From NCBI GenBank assembly GCA_038748065.1, contig JBCDJG010000005.1, positions 62,001 to 126,000 of the forward strand: a DNA stretch of 64,000 bases. The letters run 5' to 3'. Of this stretch, positions 8,355 through 18,400 are shown in pieces. The notes beneath the pieces are model-generated. The model was not told the origin of the DNA, did no database searches, and saw only the letters and a program-made list of their open reading frames with translations. Position numbers and translations under genes: made by a program. Position 1 is the first letter of the stretch. Each line of letters opens with the position of its first letter. Source of the DNA: JBCDJG01 sp038748065 (GTDB lineage Bacteria; Pseudomonadota; Gammaproteobacteria; Pseudomonadales; Halieaceae).

Positions 8355-9770
8355 ATGAGCGGTCATCGAATTCCTGGGGATGCTATGCAAGCTCAATTAG
8401 CCGATCTGGCGCGCTGGCTCGGGCCGCTGGTCGCCGGGGCGATGGCCTTGCTCATGCTGCGGGCCGGGCATAGTCCTGACATCGCAATAGTGTCCTTCGT
8501 TGCAGTGCTGTGCGTGGTCTGGTGGGTGTTTGAGCCGGTACCCATCCCCGTAACGTCCGTTCTGCCGCTTGCCCTGCTACCGCTGCTTGGGGTGCTGACG
8601 CCCTTAGAAGTGGCTCAGGCATACGGTTCGCCGCTGATTCTTCTGCTGCTCGGTGGGTTTATCCTGTCCAAGGCCATGGAGTCCGCCGGCGCGCACCGCC
8701 GCATCGCGCTTGGTATGGTAAACCTGTTTGGCGCCAATAGCGGGCGCCGGCTGGTACTTGGCTTCATGACGGCCGCGGCACTGCTGAGCATGTGGATATC
8801 CAACACGGCGACTGCCCTGATGCTGCTGCCGGTTGCACTGGCCGTTTTAGAGGGTAGCGAGGACCGAGAGCGCCTTGCTGTGCCGCTGCTGCTGGGAATC
8901 GCCTATGCGGCAAGCGTCGGTGGTATAGGGACACCCATCGGCACGCCACCCAACCTGATCTTCATGCAGGTGTTCGAAGATATCACCGGGCGCAGCGTAG
9001 GCTTTACCCAGTGGATGAGCTGGGCGCTCCCGGTGGTGCTTATGATGGTGCCAGCCATGTGTTTTGTGCTGACGCGAAACCTGGGCGGCAGCTTGCAGGT
9101 CACGCTGCCCGCACCGGGGCACTGGCGCCCGGAAGAGCGTCGAGTGTTAGTGGTCTTTGCGCTAACGGCGCTGGCCTGGATTACCCGGAGTGAGCCCTTC
9201 GGCGGTTGGAAGTCCTGGCTCGACCTGCCAACGGCGAATGACGCCTCGGTGGCGCTGCTGGCGGTTGTGGTGATGTTTCTGGTGCCCAATGGGCGTGGCG
9301 GTCGCTTACTGGACTGGGAGCAGGCTGTACGCATTCCCTGGGGTGTGCTGCTGCTGTTTTCCGGCGGTATCTGCCTGGCCAAGGGTTTTGTCGCGTCTGG
9401 CCTCAGTGATCTACTCGGTGCCTGGCTGGCAGGCATGACCTCGGCGGGTCCGGCGCTCCTGATTGTGGTCATCTGCCTGACCGTGACGTTCATGACGGAG
9501 GCGACGTCCAATACGGCCAGTACAACCTTGCTCATGCCGGTACTCGCGGCGGCCGCGCTGGGCGCTGGCATTGCACCTGAGGTCATCATGGTGCCCGCAG
9601 CCATGAGTGCGAGCTGTGCATTCATGTTACCTGTTGCAACGGCCCCGAACTCCGTGGTGTTTGGTAGCGGGTTGGTCAGTGTGGCGCGGATGGCACGTGA
9701 AGGTGTGATGCTGAACTTTCTTGGCGTGCTGGTGATCAGCTCGGTTTGCTATTTCATTTTTGTGTCGTAA
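8355..9770 (+). CDS. DASS/SLC13 family anion symporter
   Basis: A polytopic membrane transporter of the divalent anion:Na+ symporter family, about 471 residues. Both substrate/sodium-binding SNT motifs are present (ISNTATAL in the first half, EATSNTASTT in the second). The conserved GGIGTPIGTPPNL loop is also clear. Likely substrates are C4-dicarboxylates, citrate-like anions or sulfate; the sequence does not decide. The frame is open from 8274, but that would overlap the moaA start. ATG at 8355 (GGGGGG upstream) or 8385 (GGGGA upstream) is more plausible; 8355 is used. Confidence 0.87.
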   Translation: MSGHRIPGDAMQAQLADLARWLGPLVAGAMALLMLRAGHSPDIAIVSFVAVLCVVWWVFEPVPIPVTSVLPLALLPLLGVLTPLEVAQAYGSPLILLLLGGFILSKAMESAGAHRRIALGMVNLFGANSGRRLVLGFMTAAALLSMWISNTATALMLLPVALAVLEGSEDRERLAVPLLLGIAYAASVGGIGTPIGTPPNLIFMQVFEDITGRSVGFTQWMSWALPVVLMMVPAMCFVLTRNLGGSLQVTLPAPGHWRPEERRVLVVFALTALAWITRSEPFGGWKSWLDLPTANDASVALLAVVVMFLVPNGRGGRLLDWEQAVRIPWGVLLLFSGGICLAKGFVASGLSDLLGAWLAGMTSAGPALLIVVICLTVTFMTEATSNTASTTLLMPVLAAAALGAGIAPEVIMVPAAMSASCAFMLPVATAPNSVVFGSGLVSVARMAREGVMLNFLGVLVISSVCYFIFVS

Positions 9771-9918
9771 ATCTGTCCAGATGTGCCAGAAACTGCCTTA
9801 TGTCCACTTCCGTAAACTGATTTGGCACGAAATGTCATTGTTATCGCGACGGAGTCACGTAAGTTAGCCGAGCAGCCTGTGGAGGGCTGGTCGACTGGAG
9901 CAAACAGCAGGTGAAAAC

Positions 9919-10908
9919 ATGAACAAGCGCTACCCCATGCCCATTCCCCACGGCTGGTATGCCGTGGCCTACGCCGACGAGCTGGAGGCCGGACAGTCGA
10001 AGGCGGTGAGCTATTTCGGCAAGGAGCTGGTGCTGTTTCGCACCGAGGCCGGCGTACCTTGTCTGCTGGATGCCTACTGCCCCCATCTGGGTGCCCACCT
10101 CGGGTATGGTATTCATGAAAATGCCGGCGGTGGCGGCCGTATTGAGGGCGAATCCATTGTTTGCCCATTCCACGCCTGGAAGTTTAACGGCGAGGGCGAG
10201 TGTACCGATGTGCCCTACGCCAATAATATGCCGCCCAAGGTGAAGGGTAAGCAGTGCCTGACCTCGTACCCAACTCGCGAAACCAACCAGGTGATCTGGG
10301 CCTGGTATCACCCCAGTGGCCTTGAGCCGGCGTGGGAGGTCGTCGACCATGACGAGGCAAACAGTGAAGACTGGGCACCGCTGAAGCGCTACGAGTGGGA
10401 GCTGGAAACCCACGCTCAGGAGATGGCGGAGAATGCAGCCGACCCCGCACACTTTCGTTACGTGCATCGCACCGCTTCCATGCCCGAATGGGACATCGCC
10501 TACGATGGGCCGATGTCCCGCGGCGTTCAGCGCGCCAAGATGCCAACGCCCAGGGGCGAGGTCGATGGCGCGATCTACACGGGTTCAGCCGGGCCGGGCC
10601 AGGGCTTTACCAAGTTTGAGGGTATTGCTGATACCTTTTTGATGGGCCTCACTACGCCGATCGATGATGAGCGGGTCCATGTGCGCTTCGCCTTCACCCA
10701 GCCGAAGATTGATGGCGAGGTGAAAACGGGTGGCGTAAACGATGCGATCGTGGCAAATATCGTTGGCCAACTGGAGGAAGATCGTCCGATTTGGGAGCAC
10801 AAGGTCTACCGGCCACTGCCTGTGCTTTGTGATGGCGACGGGCCCATCGCCAAGTTCCGCAAGTGGTATGCGCAGTTCTACACGGACTACGATACCAGCG
10901 CACTGTGA
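9919..10908 (+). CDS. Rieske non-heme iron oxygenase, KshA-like
   Basis: A 329-residue oxygenase component. The Rieske 2Fe-2S ligands are C54-x-H56 (YCPHLGAH) and C82-x2-H85 (CPFHAW). The mononuclear iron site is read from ENAADPAHFRYVH, giving N172, D175, H178 and H183. Domain order and spacing resemble 3-ketosteroid 9-alpha-hydroxylase KshA and related sterol or fatty-compound oxygenases; the substrate is not determined. No reductase gene is nearby, so electrons must come from an unlinked partner. It stands alone, convergent with the peroxiredoxin gene. Confidence 0.88.
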   Translation: MNKRYPMPIPHGWYAVAYADELEAGQSKAVSYFGKELVLFRTEAGVPCLLDAYCPHLGAHLGYGIHENAGGGGRIEGESIVCPFHAWKFNGEGECTDVPYANNMPPKVKGKQCLTSYPTRETNQVIWAWYHPSGLEPAWEVVDHDEANSEDWAPLKRYEWELETHAQEMAENAADPAHFRYVHRTASMPEWDIAYDGPMSRGVQRAKMPTPRGEVDGAIYTGSAGPGQGFTKFEGIADTFLMGLTTPIDDERVHVRFAFTQPKIDGEVKTGGVNDAIVANIVGQLEEDRPIWEHKVYRPLPVLCDGDGPIAKFRKWYAQFYTDYDTSAL

Positions 10909-10915
10909 GCACGGG

Positions 10916-10941
10916 GGTCGCGCGATTGCTTCGACGCGACC
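10916..10941. terminator. Stem-loop between convergent genes
   Basis: GGTCGCG and CGCGACC form a 7-bp stem around a 12-nt loop between the Rieske oxygenase and peroxiredoxin genes. There is no T-tract, so it is only a possible bidirectional termination or processing site. Confidence 0.35.
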
Positions 10942-10957
10942 GCCCGCTCCATAGCGG

Positions 10958-11437
10958 CTAGAGCAAGCCCATAATGGTTTCCGCTGAGCTGACATCGACA
11001 CCGCCCTCTGGCTCGACGTTGAGCGTTGTGACGGTGCCGTCCTCAACGATCATTGCGTAGCGCTGGCTGCGCGTACCCATGCCAAAGCCCGTGCCGTCCA
11101 GTTCGAGTCCGACGGCGCTGGTGAAGGTCGCGTTGCCATCTCCCAGCATCAGGATTTCTCCGGCGTTCTGGGCCTCACCCCAGGCGCCCATGACGAAGGC
11201 ATCGTTCACCGACAGACATGCGATAGTGTCGACACCAGCGGCCTTGATCTTGTCAGCGTTGACGACGTAGCCCGGTAGGTGCGCCATAGAGCAGCCTGGC
11301 GTGAACGCACCGGGCAGTGCAAACAAGACGACTTTCTTGCCGCTGAAGATAGTGTCTGTGCTAATGTCCTCGGGGCCCGATTCACCCATGGTTTGCAGGG
11401 TGCACGCGGGAATTTTGTCGCCGATCTGAATACTCAT
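10958..11437 (-). CDS. Peroxiredoxin, Prx5 type
   Basis: A 159-residue thiol peroxidase of the Prx5/glutaredoxin-dependent type that reduces hydrogen peroxide and organic hydroperoxides in the cytosol. The peroxidatic cysteine is C49 in PGAFTPGCSMAHLPGY, and the later SVNDAFVMGAW segment is also characteristic. The frame stays open to 11917, but that stretch lies antisense to the methyltransferase. ATG at 11437 has a strong AAGGAG Shine-Dalgarno 8 nt upstream and matches the family N-terminus. It is divergent from the methyltransferase with a 66-bp gap. Confidence 0.93.
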   Translation of the reverse strand: MSIQIGDKIPACTLQTMGESGPEDISTDTIFSGKKVVLFALPGAFTPGCSMAHLPGYVVNADKIKAAGVDTIACLSVNDAFVMGAWGEAQNAGEILMLGDGNATFTSAVGLELDGTGFGMGTRSQRYAMIVEDGTVTTLNVEPEGGVDVSSAETIMGLL

Positions 11438-11503
11438 GCTTTGCTCCTTGAAAGGGGTTTCGTAAGAGATGGGATGCCGCAAAACGCAAGGGAATAGTAG
11501 CAG

Positions 11504-12172
11504 ATGACTGTCGAATTGCCCTGTCCGCTGTGCGGCTCGATCGAAAACGTGGCGTTCTTTCATGATGCGCGGCGCAGCTATCGCCGTTGCCAGCGCTGCC
11601 AGCTGGTGTTTGTGCCGCCCGCGTTTTTTCTTACGCGAGCCCAGGAGCGAGCTGAGTATGAGCTTCATCAGAATGACTTGGGCGATGCTGGTTATCGCGC
11701 CTTCCTGTCCCGGCTCGCTGATCCGATGCTGGCCCGGCTGGCGCCTGGCGCACGCGGGCTCGACTTTGGCTGCGGTCCCGGCCCCGCCCTGGCGGCGATG
11801 TTCAGGGAAGCGGGCCTGCACATAACGCTTTATGACAGCTTCTTTTATCCCGATGAAAAGGCACTTGCCGGTAGTTATGACTTCATCACCGCGAGTGAAG
11901 TGGTTGAGCATTTGCACAGGCCTGGCGCTGAACTATCGCGCCTTTGGTCGCTGCTGCGCCCCGGAGGTACTCTTGGCGTAATGACCAAACGCGTAATTGA
12001 TGCTGATGCCTTTAGCCGCTGGCATTACAAGAACGATCCGACTCACGTCTGCTTCTTCAGTGATTCGACCTGGCGATGGTGGGCGCAGGCCCACCAGGCC
12101 GAACTGGAATTGATCGCAGACGACGTTTGCCTGCTGCGCCGGTCAGGGCACGCTGCCAGCGTCCAACATTGA
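11504..12172 (+). CDS. Class I SAM-dependent methyltransferase with N-terminal zinc ribbon
   Basis: A 222-residue methyltransferase. The N-terminus carries two CxxC pairs (CPLC and CQRC), a likely zinc ribbon. Motif I is LDFGCGPGPAL (about 86-96), the acidic strand-2 residue is in ITLYDSF, and SEVVEHLHRPG and LLRPGGTLGVMT follow. This is the layout of small zinc-ribbon methyltransferases acting on unknown small or sugar substrates. Its 3' end overlaps the convergent phaD-like gene by 30 bp. Confidence 0.85.
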   Translation: MTVELPCPLCGSIENVAFFHDARRSYRRCQRCQLVFVPPAFFLTRAQERAEYELHQNDLGDAGYRAFLSRLADPMLARLAPGARGLDFGCGPGPALAAMFREAGLHITLYDSFFYPDEKALAGSYDFITASEVVEHLHRPGAELSRLWSLLRPGGTLGVMTKRVIDADAFSRWHYKNDPTHVCFFSDSTWRWWAQAHQAELELIADDVCLLRRSGHAASVQH

Positions 12173-12793
12173 GGTGTAGATCGCCTCGCAGTCGCGATAG
12201 AAGCTCAGCTGTTCATCGCCAAGGTAGGGCGCAACCATGGTCAGTAGCTGCAGAACACCCTGATGAATCGTGACCTGCTGCGGTCGATCGCCGTGTAGCA
12301 ACTGCTCGTAATTCAGCCAGAAGTTCATCACCAGGGTCATGTTATCCACCAGCCCTACGAGCTGCTGGTCCTGGGCGTCAATAACGGCGCGTTGCAGGAG
12401 GGAGCGGCAGACCGCGTAAAGCGCTGCGCGCTTAAGCTGCACCAGGCGCTTAAAGTCCCGGTGGATGTCCGGGTAGCGCTGCAGAATATCGTCAAGGTTG
12501 AGGTAGAGAAAGCGGTACTGGTACATCTCCTCCATCACCACGTAGAGGTAATACCAGTTGTCCTCGACCGCATCGAGGGCTTGTTCTATCGGCGCCGAGA
12601 GGGTGCCACAAAGTGCCAGCTCGTATTGTTGGAAGAGCTCGGCAATGATCTGGTCCTTGCCTTTGAAATGGTAGTAGAGATTGCCCGGGCTGATATCCAG
12701 CTCATTTGCAATATCTATTGTTGTGGTGTGTGCCTCGCCTTCGTCATTGAATAACGCGAGACTGGTAACCAGGATCCGATCCCGGGTTTTCAT
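12143..12793 (-). CDS. phaD: TetR family regulator, PhaD-like
   Basis: A 216-residue TetR-type regulator. The N-terminus MKTRDRIL, the helix-turn-helix around IANELDISPGNLYYHFKGK (about 28-46) and the overall length closely match Pseudomonas PhaD, the activator of phasin genes in polyhydroxyalkanoate clusters (comparison from memory). It lies 10 bp downstream of a phasin gene on the same strand, which supports this. The rest is a helical ligand-binding domain, probably sensing an acyl-CoA-type intermediate as proposed for PhaD. Confidence 0.8.
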   Translation of the reverse strand: MKTRDRILVTSLALFNDEGEAHTTTIDIANELDISPGNLYYHFKGKDQIIAELFQQYELALCGTLSAPIEQALDAVEDNWYYLYVVMEEMYQYRFLYLNLDDILQRYPDIHRDFKRLVQLKRAALYAVCRSLLQRAVIDAQDQQLVGLVDNMTLVMNFWLNYEQLLHGDRPQQVTIHQGVLQLLTMVAPYLGDEQLSFYRDCEAIYTSMLDAGSVP

Positions 12794-12803
12794 TTACTGA
12801 GAG

Positions 12804-13349
12804 TCAGGCGCCAGATTTGCGGCTACCGGCCGCGCGCTTGTTGGCCGGTTTTTTGCCGGGCGCTTTTTTACCCGGCGCTTTCTTTGCTGGCGTTTTCTTG
12901 CGGGCAGCCTTCTTGCGGGGTGTGGGCGATTTTTTTGCGCGTTTAGCGGCTCGAGCGGGAGTCGGGGGCGCGTCAATCAGGCCCGCCTCGGTCAGGGCGC
13001 TGGCCAGGACGTCCACTTTGCGTGAAAGCAGATCGATTTTTTCATGCAGGGCCAGTAAATCTTCACCTCGGGCGGGACGCTGTAAGTTAAAGTTTTCGCG
13101 CACCCGGTTGATACGCTCTTCTACTGAGCTGCGGGCAGCGCTTGTGCTCAGAGTCTCCCGCGCTTCGTCCTCGAGGGCAGCGCCTGCCTTGACGAGGTCT
13201 TTGAATAGTTTGGGTGTCTCCACGCCTGCTTTCTCCAGTCTATCCTGCGCCTCGTCAACGGCCCGGCCGTAGGCTCCAACGCCGGCCAGCCAGATATTCT
13301 TGGCAATTTCGCTCGCCTTGTCGGCAACGTTGCTTTTGTCATCACTCAT
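12804..13349 (-). CDS. phaF: Phasin with C-terminal histone-like tail (PhaF type)
   Basis: A 181-residue granule-associated protein. Residues 10-65 (IWLAGVGAYGRAVDEAQ...) form the phasin domain that coats polyhydroxyalkanoate granules. Residues 85-120 look like a leucine-zipper-type coiled coil. Residues 130-181 are a Lys/Ala/Pro tail of AKK/KKAP-type repeats, like histone H1 and PhaF, expected to bind DNA and segregate granules with the chromosome. A good GGAGG precedes the start. It lies between the second phasin and phaD. No PHA synthase is in the window. Confidence 0.85.
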   Translation of the reverse strand: MSDDKSNVADKASEIAKNIWLAGVGAYGRAVDEAQDRLEKAGVETPKLFKDLVKAGAALEDEARETLSTSAARSSVEERINRVRENFNLQRPARGEDLLALHEKIDLLSRKVDVLASALTEAGLIDAPPTPARAAKRAKKSPTPRKKAARKKTPAKKAPGKKAPGKKPANKRAAGSRKSGA

Positions 13350-13419
13350 TGGGGTCGCCTCCGGCCGGAATTATTGTGCTGTGCCTGGTGGGACGGACCA
13401 TTAAAACAGATTAAGGGCT

Positions 13420-13473
13420 AAAAAAAAGGGCCACCGAAGGTGACCCAAAAACGATGTCCCCGGAGTCGGGGAC
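13420..13473 (-). terminator. Rho-independent terminator after the N-tailed phasin, tandem hairpins
   Basis: Read on the minus strand, a hairpin of GGGTCACC/GGTGGCCC (one mismatch) with a TTCG tetraloop is followed by a run of eight T (13420-13446). A second 6-bp hairpin (GTCCCC/GGGGAC) at 13456-13473 precedes it. It separates the two phasin genes, so the upstream phasin can be expressed alone and at a higher level. Confidence 0.88.
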
Positions 13474-13490
13474 CTGTGACCTGGATAGTG

Positions 13491-13979
13491 TCAGGCAGCG
13501 CTCTTAAGACCCAGCGAGTCGCGTACGTCCTCGCGTAGTTCTTCAAAACGAGCCTTCGCCTTGTCCAGCTGTGCTTCAATTCTGCTACGGTCGGCGAGGC
13601 TGTCCAGTTCGAAGTCAAACTTGGGCAGTTCCATGTCATCAACCGCTTTGCGCGCTTCTTTCTCGACTTTTTCCCCGCGCTTTACCAGGTCATTGTAGAG
13701 CTTGTCGGCTTTTTTGCGGCGTGCCTCCAGTTCGTCCTGGACGCTGCTGAACTGCTCCTGAACCTGGTCGAAGGCTTTGCCATAAAAGCCAAGGCTCGCC
13801 AGGAAGGCCTTGCGGCTTGCGGCCTGTGCGCGTGCGGCGAAGTCAGGCTTGGCTGCCTTGCGCTTGGGGGCGGTTTTCTTTGGTGCAGCCTTGCGTGCTG
13901 CGGTTTTCTTGGGCGCAGCCTTGCGCTTGGCGGCGGCTCTCTTCGGTGCGGCTTTTTTCTTGGCGGTGGCTTCGGCCAT
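13491..13979 (-). CDS. Phasin-like protein with N-terminal histone-like tail
   Basis: A 162-residue protein. Residues 1-45 are an Ala/Lys/Pro-rich basic tail of AAPKK-type repeats. Residues 50-115 form a phasin-like domain (AFLASLGFYGKAFDQVQEQF...), followed by charged helices to the end. The basic tail is at the opposite end from that in the next gene and from classical PhaF. ATG at 13979 is chosen because AGGAGT lies 7 nt upstream; an in-frame start at 14003 lacks one. It is ended by its own strong terminator. A granule-to-nucleoid bridging role is inferred. Confidence 0.78.
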   Translation of the reverse strand: MAEATAKKKAAPKRAAAKRKAAPKKTAARKAAPKKTAPKRKAAKPDFAARAQAASRKAFLASLGFYGKAFDQVQEQFSSVQDELEARRKKADKLYNDLVKRGEKVEKEARKAVDDMELPKFDFELDSLADRSRIEAQLDKAKARFEELREDVRDSLGLKSAA

Positions 13980-14250
13980 GTCTTCACTCCTGTCGTTCGT
14001 CATCTCAATTAACTGAGGGTTGCAGGGAGGTCGTATCGACGTGCCTCCCGAGTGAGAGAGAAGGTACTGAAAAAATCTAGAATATTCCTACTAATCGCCG
14101 AGCGACTTGGCGCTTTTGAGCTAGCCATCTCCAAGACATTGTTTTTTAAGGTAAAAATTTCTGTCTCAGGCTGCTATTGAGGGGCAGAGTCCAGCCGGGG
14201 CTTCAGGTTGACTTCAGCTTGGGCGCCGAGACTGCAGGTCAGAGATCCGG

Positions 14251-15456
14251 GTGAGTACAACAATGGCTGCCAACTGGAAGCGCAACGGCTTGTGGAGTGT
14301 CCTGATCCTCGTGGTGGGCGCAGGTGCCGCCTATGGCCTGCTGGTTGGTAAACCCGTTCCAAGCCCGCTTGCTCCACCTGAGATTGGCCCGCCACTGGTT
14401 GATGTGATTGCCGCAGACCCGCAGCAGCGTCAGTTAGAAGTTCGCACCCAGGGCACGGTTCGCCCGCTACGTGAAATCAGCCTCGTCAGTCAGGTCGCGG
14501 GGCGCATCGAGGCCGTATCGCCGCGTTTTGCTGAGGGCGGTTTCTTCGCCGCTGACGCCGAGCTGGTGCGCGTCGAGGCGGTCGACTACGAGTTAGCCAT
14601 AGCGCGAGCGGAATCAGACGTAGCCGCAGCACGACAGCGCGTTGCCGAAGAGCAGGGTCGCTCACGGCAGGCCAAACGAGAATGGCGCGACCTCGGCAGT
14701 GATGAAGCGAACGCGCTGTTCCTGCGCGCACCTCAGTTGGCGGCGGCAAAGGCCTCACTGGCAGCCGCCGAAGCGAATCTGAAATCGGCTCAGCTCGACC
14801 TGGCGCGTACCTCGCTCGCCATGCCATTCAATGGCCGCATCAGCGAGAAGCGTGTGGATCTGGGTCAGTATGTAACGCCAGGTACCGTAATTGCCCGAGT
14901 TTACGATACGGATGTTGCCCAGGTTCGGCTGCCGCTTACCGATAAGCAGGTGGCACTGTTGGACCTGCCGCTGAGTTATGACGATAGCCTGGCCCCGGCA
15001 GATGCGGGAGCCGCCGTTGCACTGGAGGCACGCTTCGCTGGCAAGACCTGGCAGTGGCAGGGTCGCATAGTGCGCACCGACGCCAGCATTGATGTGAACA
15101 GCCGGGTTGTCTACGCCGTCGCTGAAGTACCGCGGCCGTTTGCGCGTGAGCTTGGTAGCGATCGTCCGCCACTGTCGCCTGGCCTGTTCGTTAATGCCAC
15201 AGTTAGTGGCCGTCAGCTGGAACGTGTCAGCGCATTGCCGCGTTCTGCACTTCGCAGTGATGGCACGGTTATGGTGGTCGATGCGGCTAATCGGGCCCGC
15301 CCTCGCGAGGTCCGGGTGCTTCAGAGCGACCCTCGGCAAATCTGGGTGCAGGGTCTTGATGAAGGTGAGCATGTGATCGTCCGTGAGCAGACACGAACCC
15401 TGGCCGGCGCCGAGGTGGAAGCCCGTAAGGTCGGTCAGCTGGCAGACGGTATCTAG
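14251..15456 (+). CDS. RND efflux periplasmic adaptor (HlyD/AcrA family)
   Basis: A 401-residue membrane-fusion protein linking the inner-membrane pump to an outer-membrane channel. An N-terminal uncleaved membrane anchor (about 12-34) precedes a lipoyl half-motif (QGTVRPLREISLVSQVAGRI). An alpha-helical hairpin rich in Ala/Arg/Glu (110-175), the returning lipoyl half (MPFNGRISEKRVDLGQYV) and beta-barrel domains follow. There is no lipobox Cys. The start is GTG at 14251 or ATG at 14263. It lies directly upstream of the pump gene; no outer-membrane factor is encoded here. Confidence 0.9.
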   Translation: MSTTMAANWKRNGLWSVLILVVGAGAAYGLLVGKPVPSPLAPPEIGPPLVDVIAADPQQRQLEVRTQGTVRPLREISLVSQVAGRIEAVSPRFAEGGFFAADAELVRVEAVDYELAIARAESDVAAARQRVAEEQGRSRQAKREWRDLGSDEANALFLRAPQLAAAKASLAAAEANLKSAQLDLARTSLAMPFNGRISEKRVDLGQYVTPGTVIARVYDTDVAQVRLPLTDKQVALLDLPLSYDDSLAPADAGAAVALEARFAGKTWQWQGRIVRTDASIDVNSRVVYAVAEVPRPFARELGSDRPPLSPGLFVNATVSGRQLERVSALPRSALRSDGTVMVVDAANRARPREVRVLQSDPRQIWVQGLDEGEHVIVREQTRTLAGAEVEARKVGQLADGI

Positions 15457-15470
15457 GCGGGGCCTTGGCC

Positions 15471-18400
15471 ATGGGCGGACCCGTTCGCTGGTTCATCGAT
15501 AATCCTATCGCGGCCAACCTGCTTATGGTCTTCCTGATCCTGGGCGGCCTGTTTGGCCTGCGCGCCCTCGATAAGCAGTTCTTCCCGGACATGGGCATCA
15601 GTCGCGTGAGTGTCACCATGAGCTACCCGGGTGCCGGTCCTTCTGAGGTCGAGCAGCAGATATGCATCCGGATTGAAGAAGCGGTGCACGATCTTCCGGG
15701 CATCAAGGAAATTCGCGCCACGGCCCGGCAAGGGATTGGCACGGTTGTGCTAGAGGCGGAGAAAAACTACGACACCCAGCGGCTCACCGCGGAGGTGAAA
15801 ACGCGCGTTGATGCAATCAATACCTTTCCTGTCCAGGCCGAGCGCCCTGTCATTACGGAGATCAAGGACCATCATCACATGGGCATCATCACCGTGGCGG
15901 GTAATATTGGTGAACGTAATCTGAAAGAGCTCGGGGAGCGGCTGCGCGACGATCTAGCGGGCCAGCGCCACGTCTCACTGGTCGAGCTAACCAGTCCTCG
16001 GCCCTATGAACTGGCGGTTGAGGTTTCCGAATATACGCTGCGGCGCTTCGGGCTGACATTTGGCGATGTGGTCGATGCTATCCGCGGCAGCTCACTGAAT
16101 CTGCCGGCGGGCGCAATCAAGGCGGCAGAGGGTGACATACAGCTGCAAACCCGCGGCCAGGCCTATGATCGGCAGGACTTTGAGGGCATCGTGCTGTTAA
16201 CAACGCGCGAGGGCACGCAGGTACTACTCGGTGACGTTGCTACCGTCGTTGACGGCTTCGAAGATACGGATGTCAGCACCCACTTCAATGACCAGCCCTC
16301 CCACAACCTGCACGTTTTTGTTACGGCCGATCCGAATACGCTGGCGACCAGTGACGTGCTGCACGAATGGGCCGAGCGCGTCCGCCCGACCTTGCCTCCC
16401 GGCGTCGAGCTAACCCTGTGGCGCGACGCGTCAGAACCCTTTTTGGGCCGGGTGAACCTGCTTTTGCTGAACGGCCTGGGTGGGCTGTTACTGGTTTTCA
16501 TCGTGCTCATGCTCTTTCTGCGGCCGCTACTCGCCCTGTGGGTGTGCGTGGGTATCGCCGTCGCGTTCATGGGTACGTTTTTCCTGTTGCCCTTGACCGG
16601 CGCGAGCCTGAACATGCTGACACTGTTCGCATTGCTGCTGATACTGGGCATCGTCGTGGATGATGCGATTATTGTCGGTGAGTCTATCCACGCCCGGCAG
16701 GTTGCGGGCGAGGCCGGCGCCAAGGGGGCGCTGAACGGCGCTCGACTGGTGTTGAAGCCGGTGATGTTTGCCGTAATTTCTACCATGATATTTTTTGTCC
16801 CGATGCTCTTTATGCCCGGAGACATGACTGAAGCTGCGGCCTCAATACCGAAAGTGGTGTTGCTGGCGCTGGTCTTCTCGCTGGTTGAATGTCTGCTGAT
16901 TCTGCCCTCGCACCTGGCGCACATGGGCCCGCCGCGGCCGAGTTCTGTTGGCCTGTTGCGCTCGCTGGAACGACGCCGTGAGGCCTGTGCCAGCGCGATG
17001 ACCCGCTTCGCCCGGGAGCGCTATCGGCCGCTGCTGGAACGCTGTCTGTTCAATAATCTGCAGATCATCATGCTTTTTTTCTGTGCGCTGCTGATAAGCC
17101 TGGCGCTGTACGTCGGTGGCTGGGTGAGCAGTGCCTTCATGCCTGCCGTGACCGGCGACATTGTTGAGGCCGAGATTGAATTGCCCGAGGGTGGTGCCTA
17201 TCAGCGCACGCTGGAGGTACTTGCCCAGGTGGAAGAGGCAGCTCTGGCACTCAAGGAAGAGTACAACGACGCCGCCCGGGCAGCGGGCGCCAGCAATGTC
17301 ATAGGCCATATTCACTCGTCTGGCCGCGGCAACGACGTTGAGGTGATTCTTGAGGTCGATACCGAGGCGGTCGACGCGGCGGTGCTTGCCGAGCGCTGGC
17401 AGACGCTGATAGGTGATATTGGAGACGTTCAGTCCTACCAGATTGATTACACCTTCAACGAGCGTGGTAAGCCGATTTCGCTGATCCTTTCCAGCCCGGA
17501 TGTGGACGAGTTGCAGGTCGTGGCGGACGAGCTGCGCCAGCTTCTGTCGGCTTACCCGGGAGTTTATAACGTGAACGATAGCCTGCAGGCGCCGCGCGAG
17601 GAGATCGTTCTGGATTTGAAACCGGCGGCTGAGAACCTGTCGGTTACCCTGGCGAACCTGGCCAGTCAGGTGCGTGAGGCCTTCTATGGCGCCGAGGCCC
17701 AGCGTATACCGCGCACCAAGGAGGATGTTCGCGTCATGGTGCGCTACCCGGAACATGAGCGGCTCTCGGTAGAGAACTTGAGCGATATGCGTGTGCGCAC
17801 CCCGGCTGGTGACGAAGTGCCCTTCGATACGGTGGCTGATATTCGCTATCAGCCGGGCTACCTGACTATCGAGCGGCTGAATCGCAGACGGACGCTGGAA
17901 TTGACGGCTGACCACGCAGGCGACGAACTGAGCCCGCGTGAGATCGTCGATGATGTGCTGGTGCGACATTTACCCGAGTGGCAGGAGCGCTTTCCGGGCC
18001 TGCAGCTGGCGCTGGATGGTGAGTTACAGGAAGAAGAGGACTTCATGGAAGCCATGCTGTCCTACATGGCGCTCGCCATGCTCGTGATCTACGCACTGAT
18101 GGCTGTGGCCTTCCGCTCCTACTTCCAGCCGATCCTCGTATTGACCGCGGTGCCCTTCGGCATTATGGGCGGCATCTTCGGGCACCTGATCCTGGACTGG
18201 CAGATCAGCATGTTTTCGCTGCTCGGTGTGATTGCCTGCGCCGGCGTGGTGGTGAATGACAATCTGGTGTTGATCGACCGCATCAATCGACTCAGGGAGG
18301 GTGGGCATTCAGTGGTCTCTGCCGTCCTGCAGGGCGGGCAGGATCGTTTCCGGCCCATCATCCTCACGTCGCTGACGACCTTTGTCGGCCTGCTGCCGAT

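Noticed and set aside
11438..11917. N-terminal extension of the peroxiredoxin frame
   Set aside because: It is antisense to the methyltransferase, and the ATG at 11437 has a strong AAGGAG and the correct family N-terminus.
16842..17969. 375-codon frame antisense to the RND pump
   Set aside because: The composition (Arg/His/Gln-rich, no domain) and the intact pump on the other strand mark it as a shadow.
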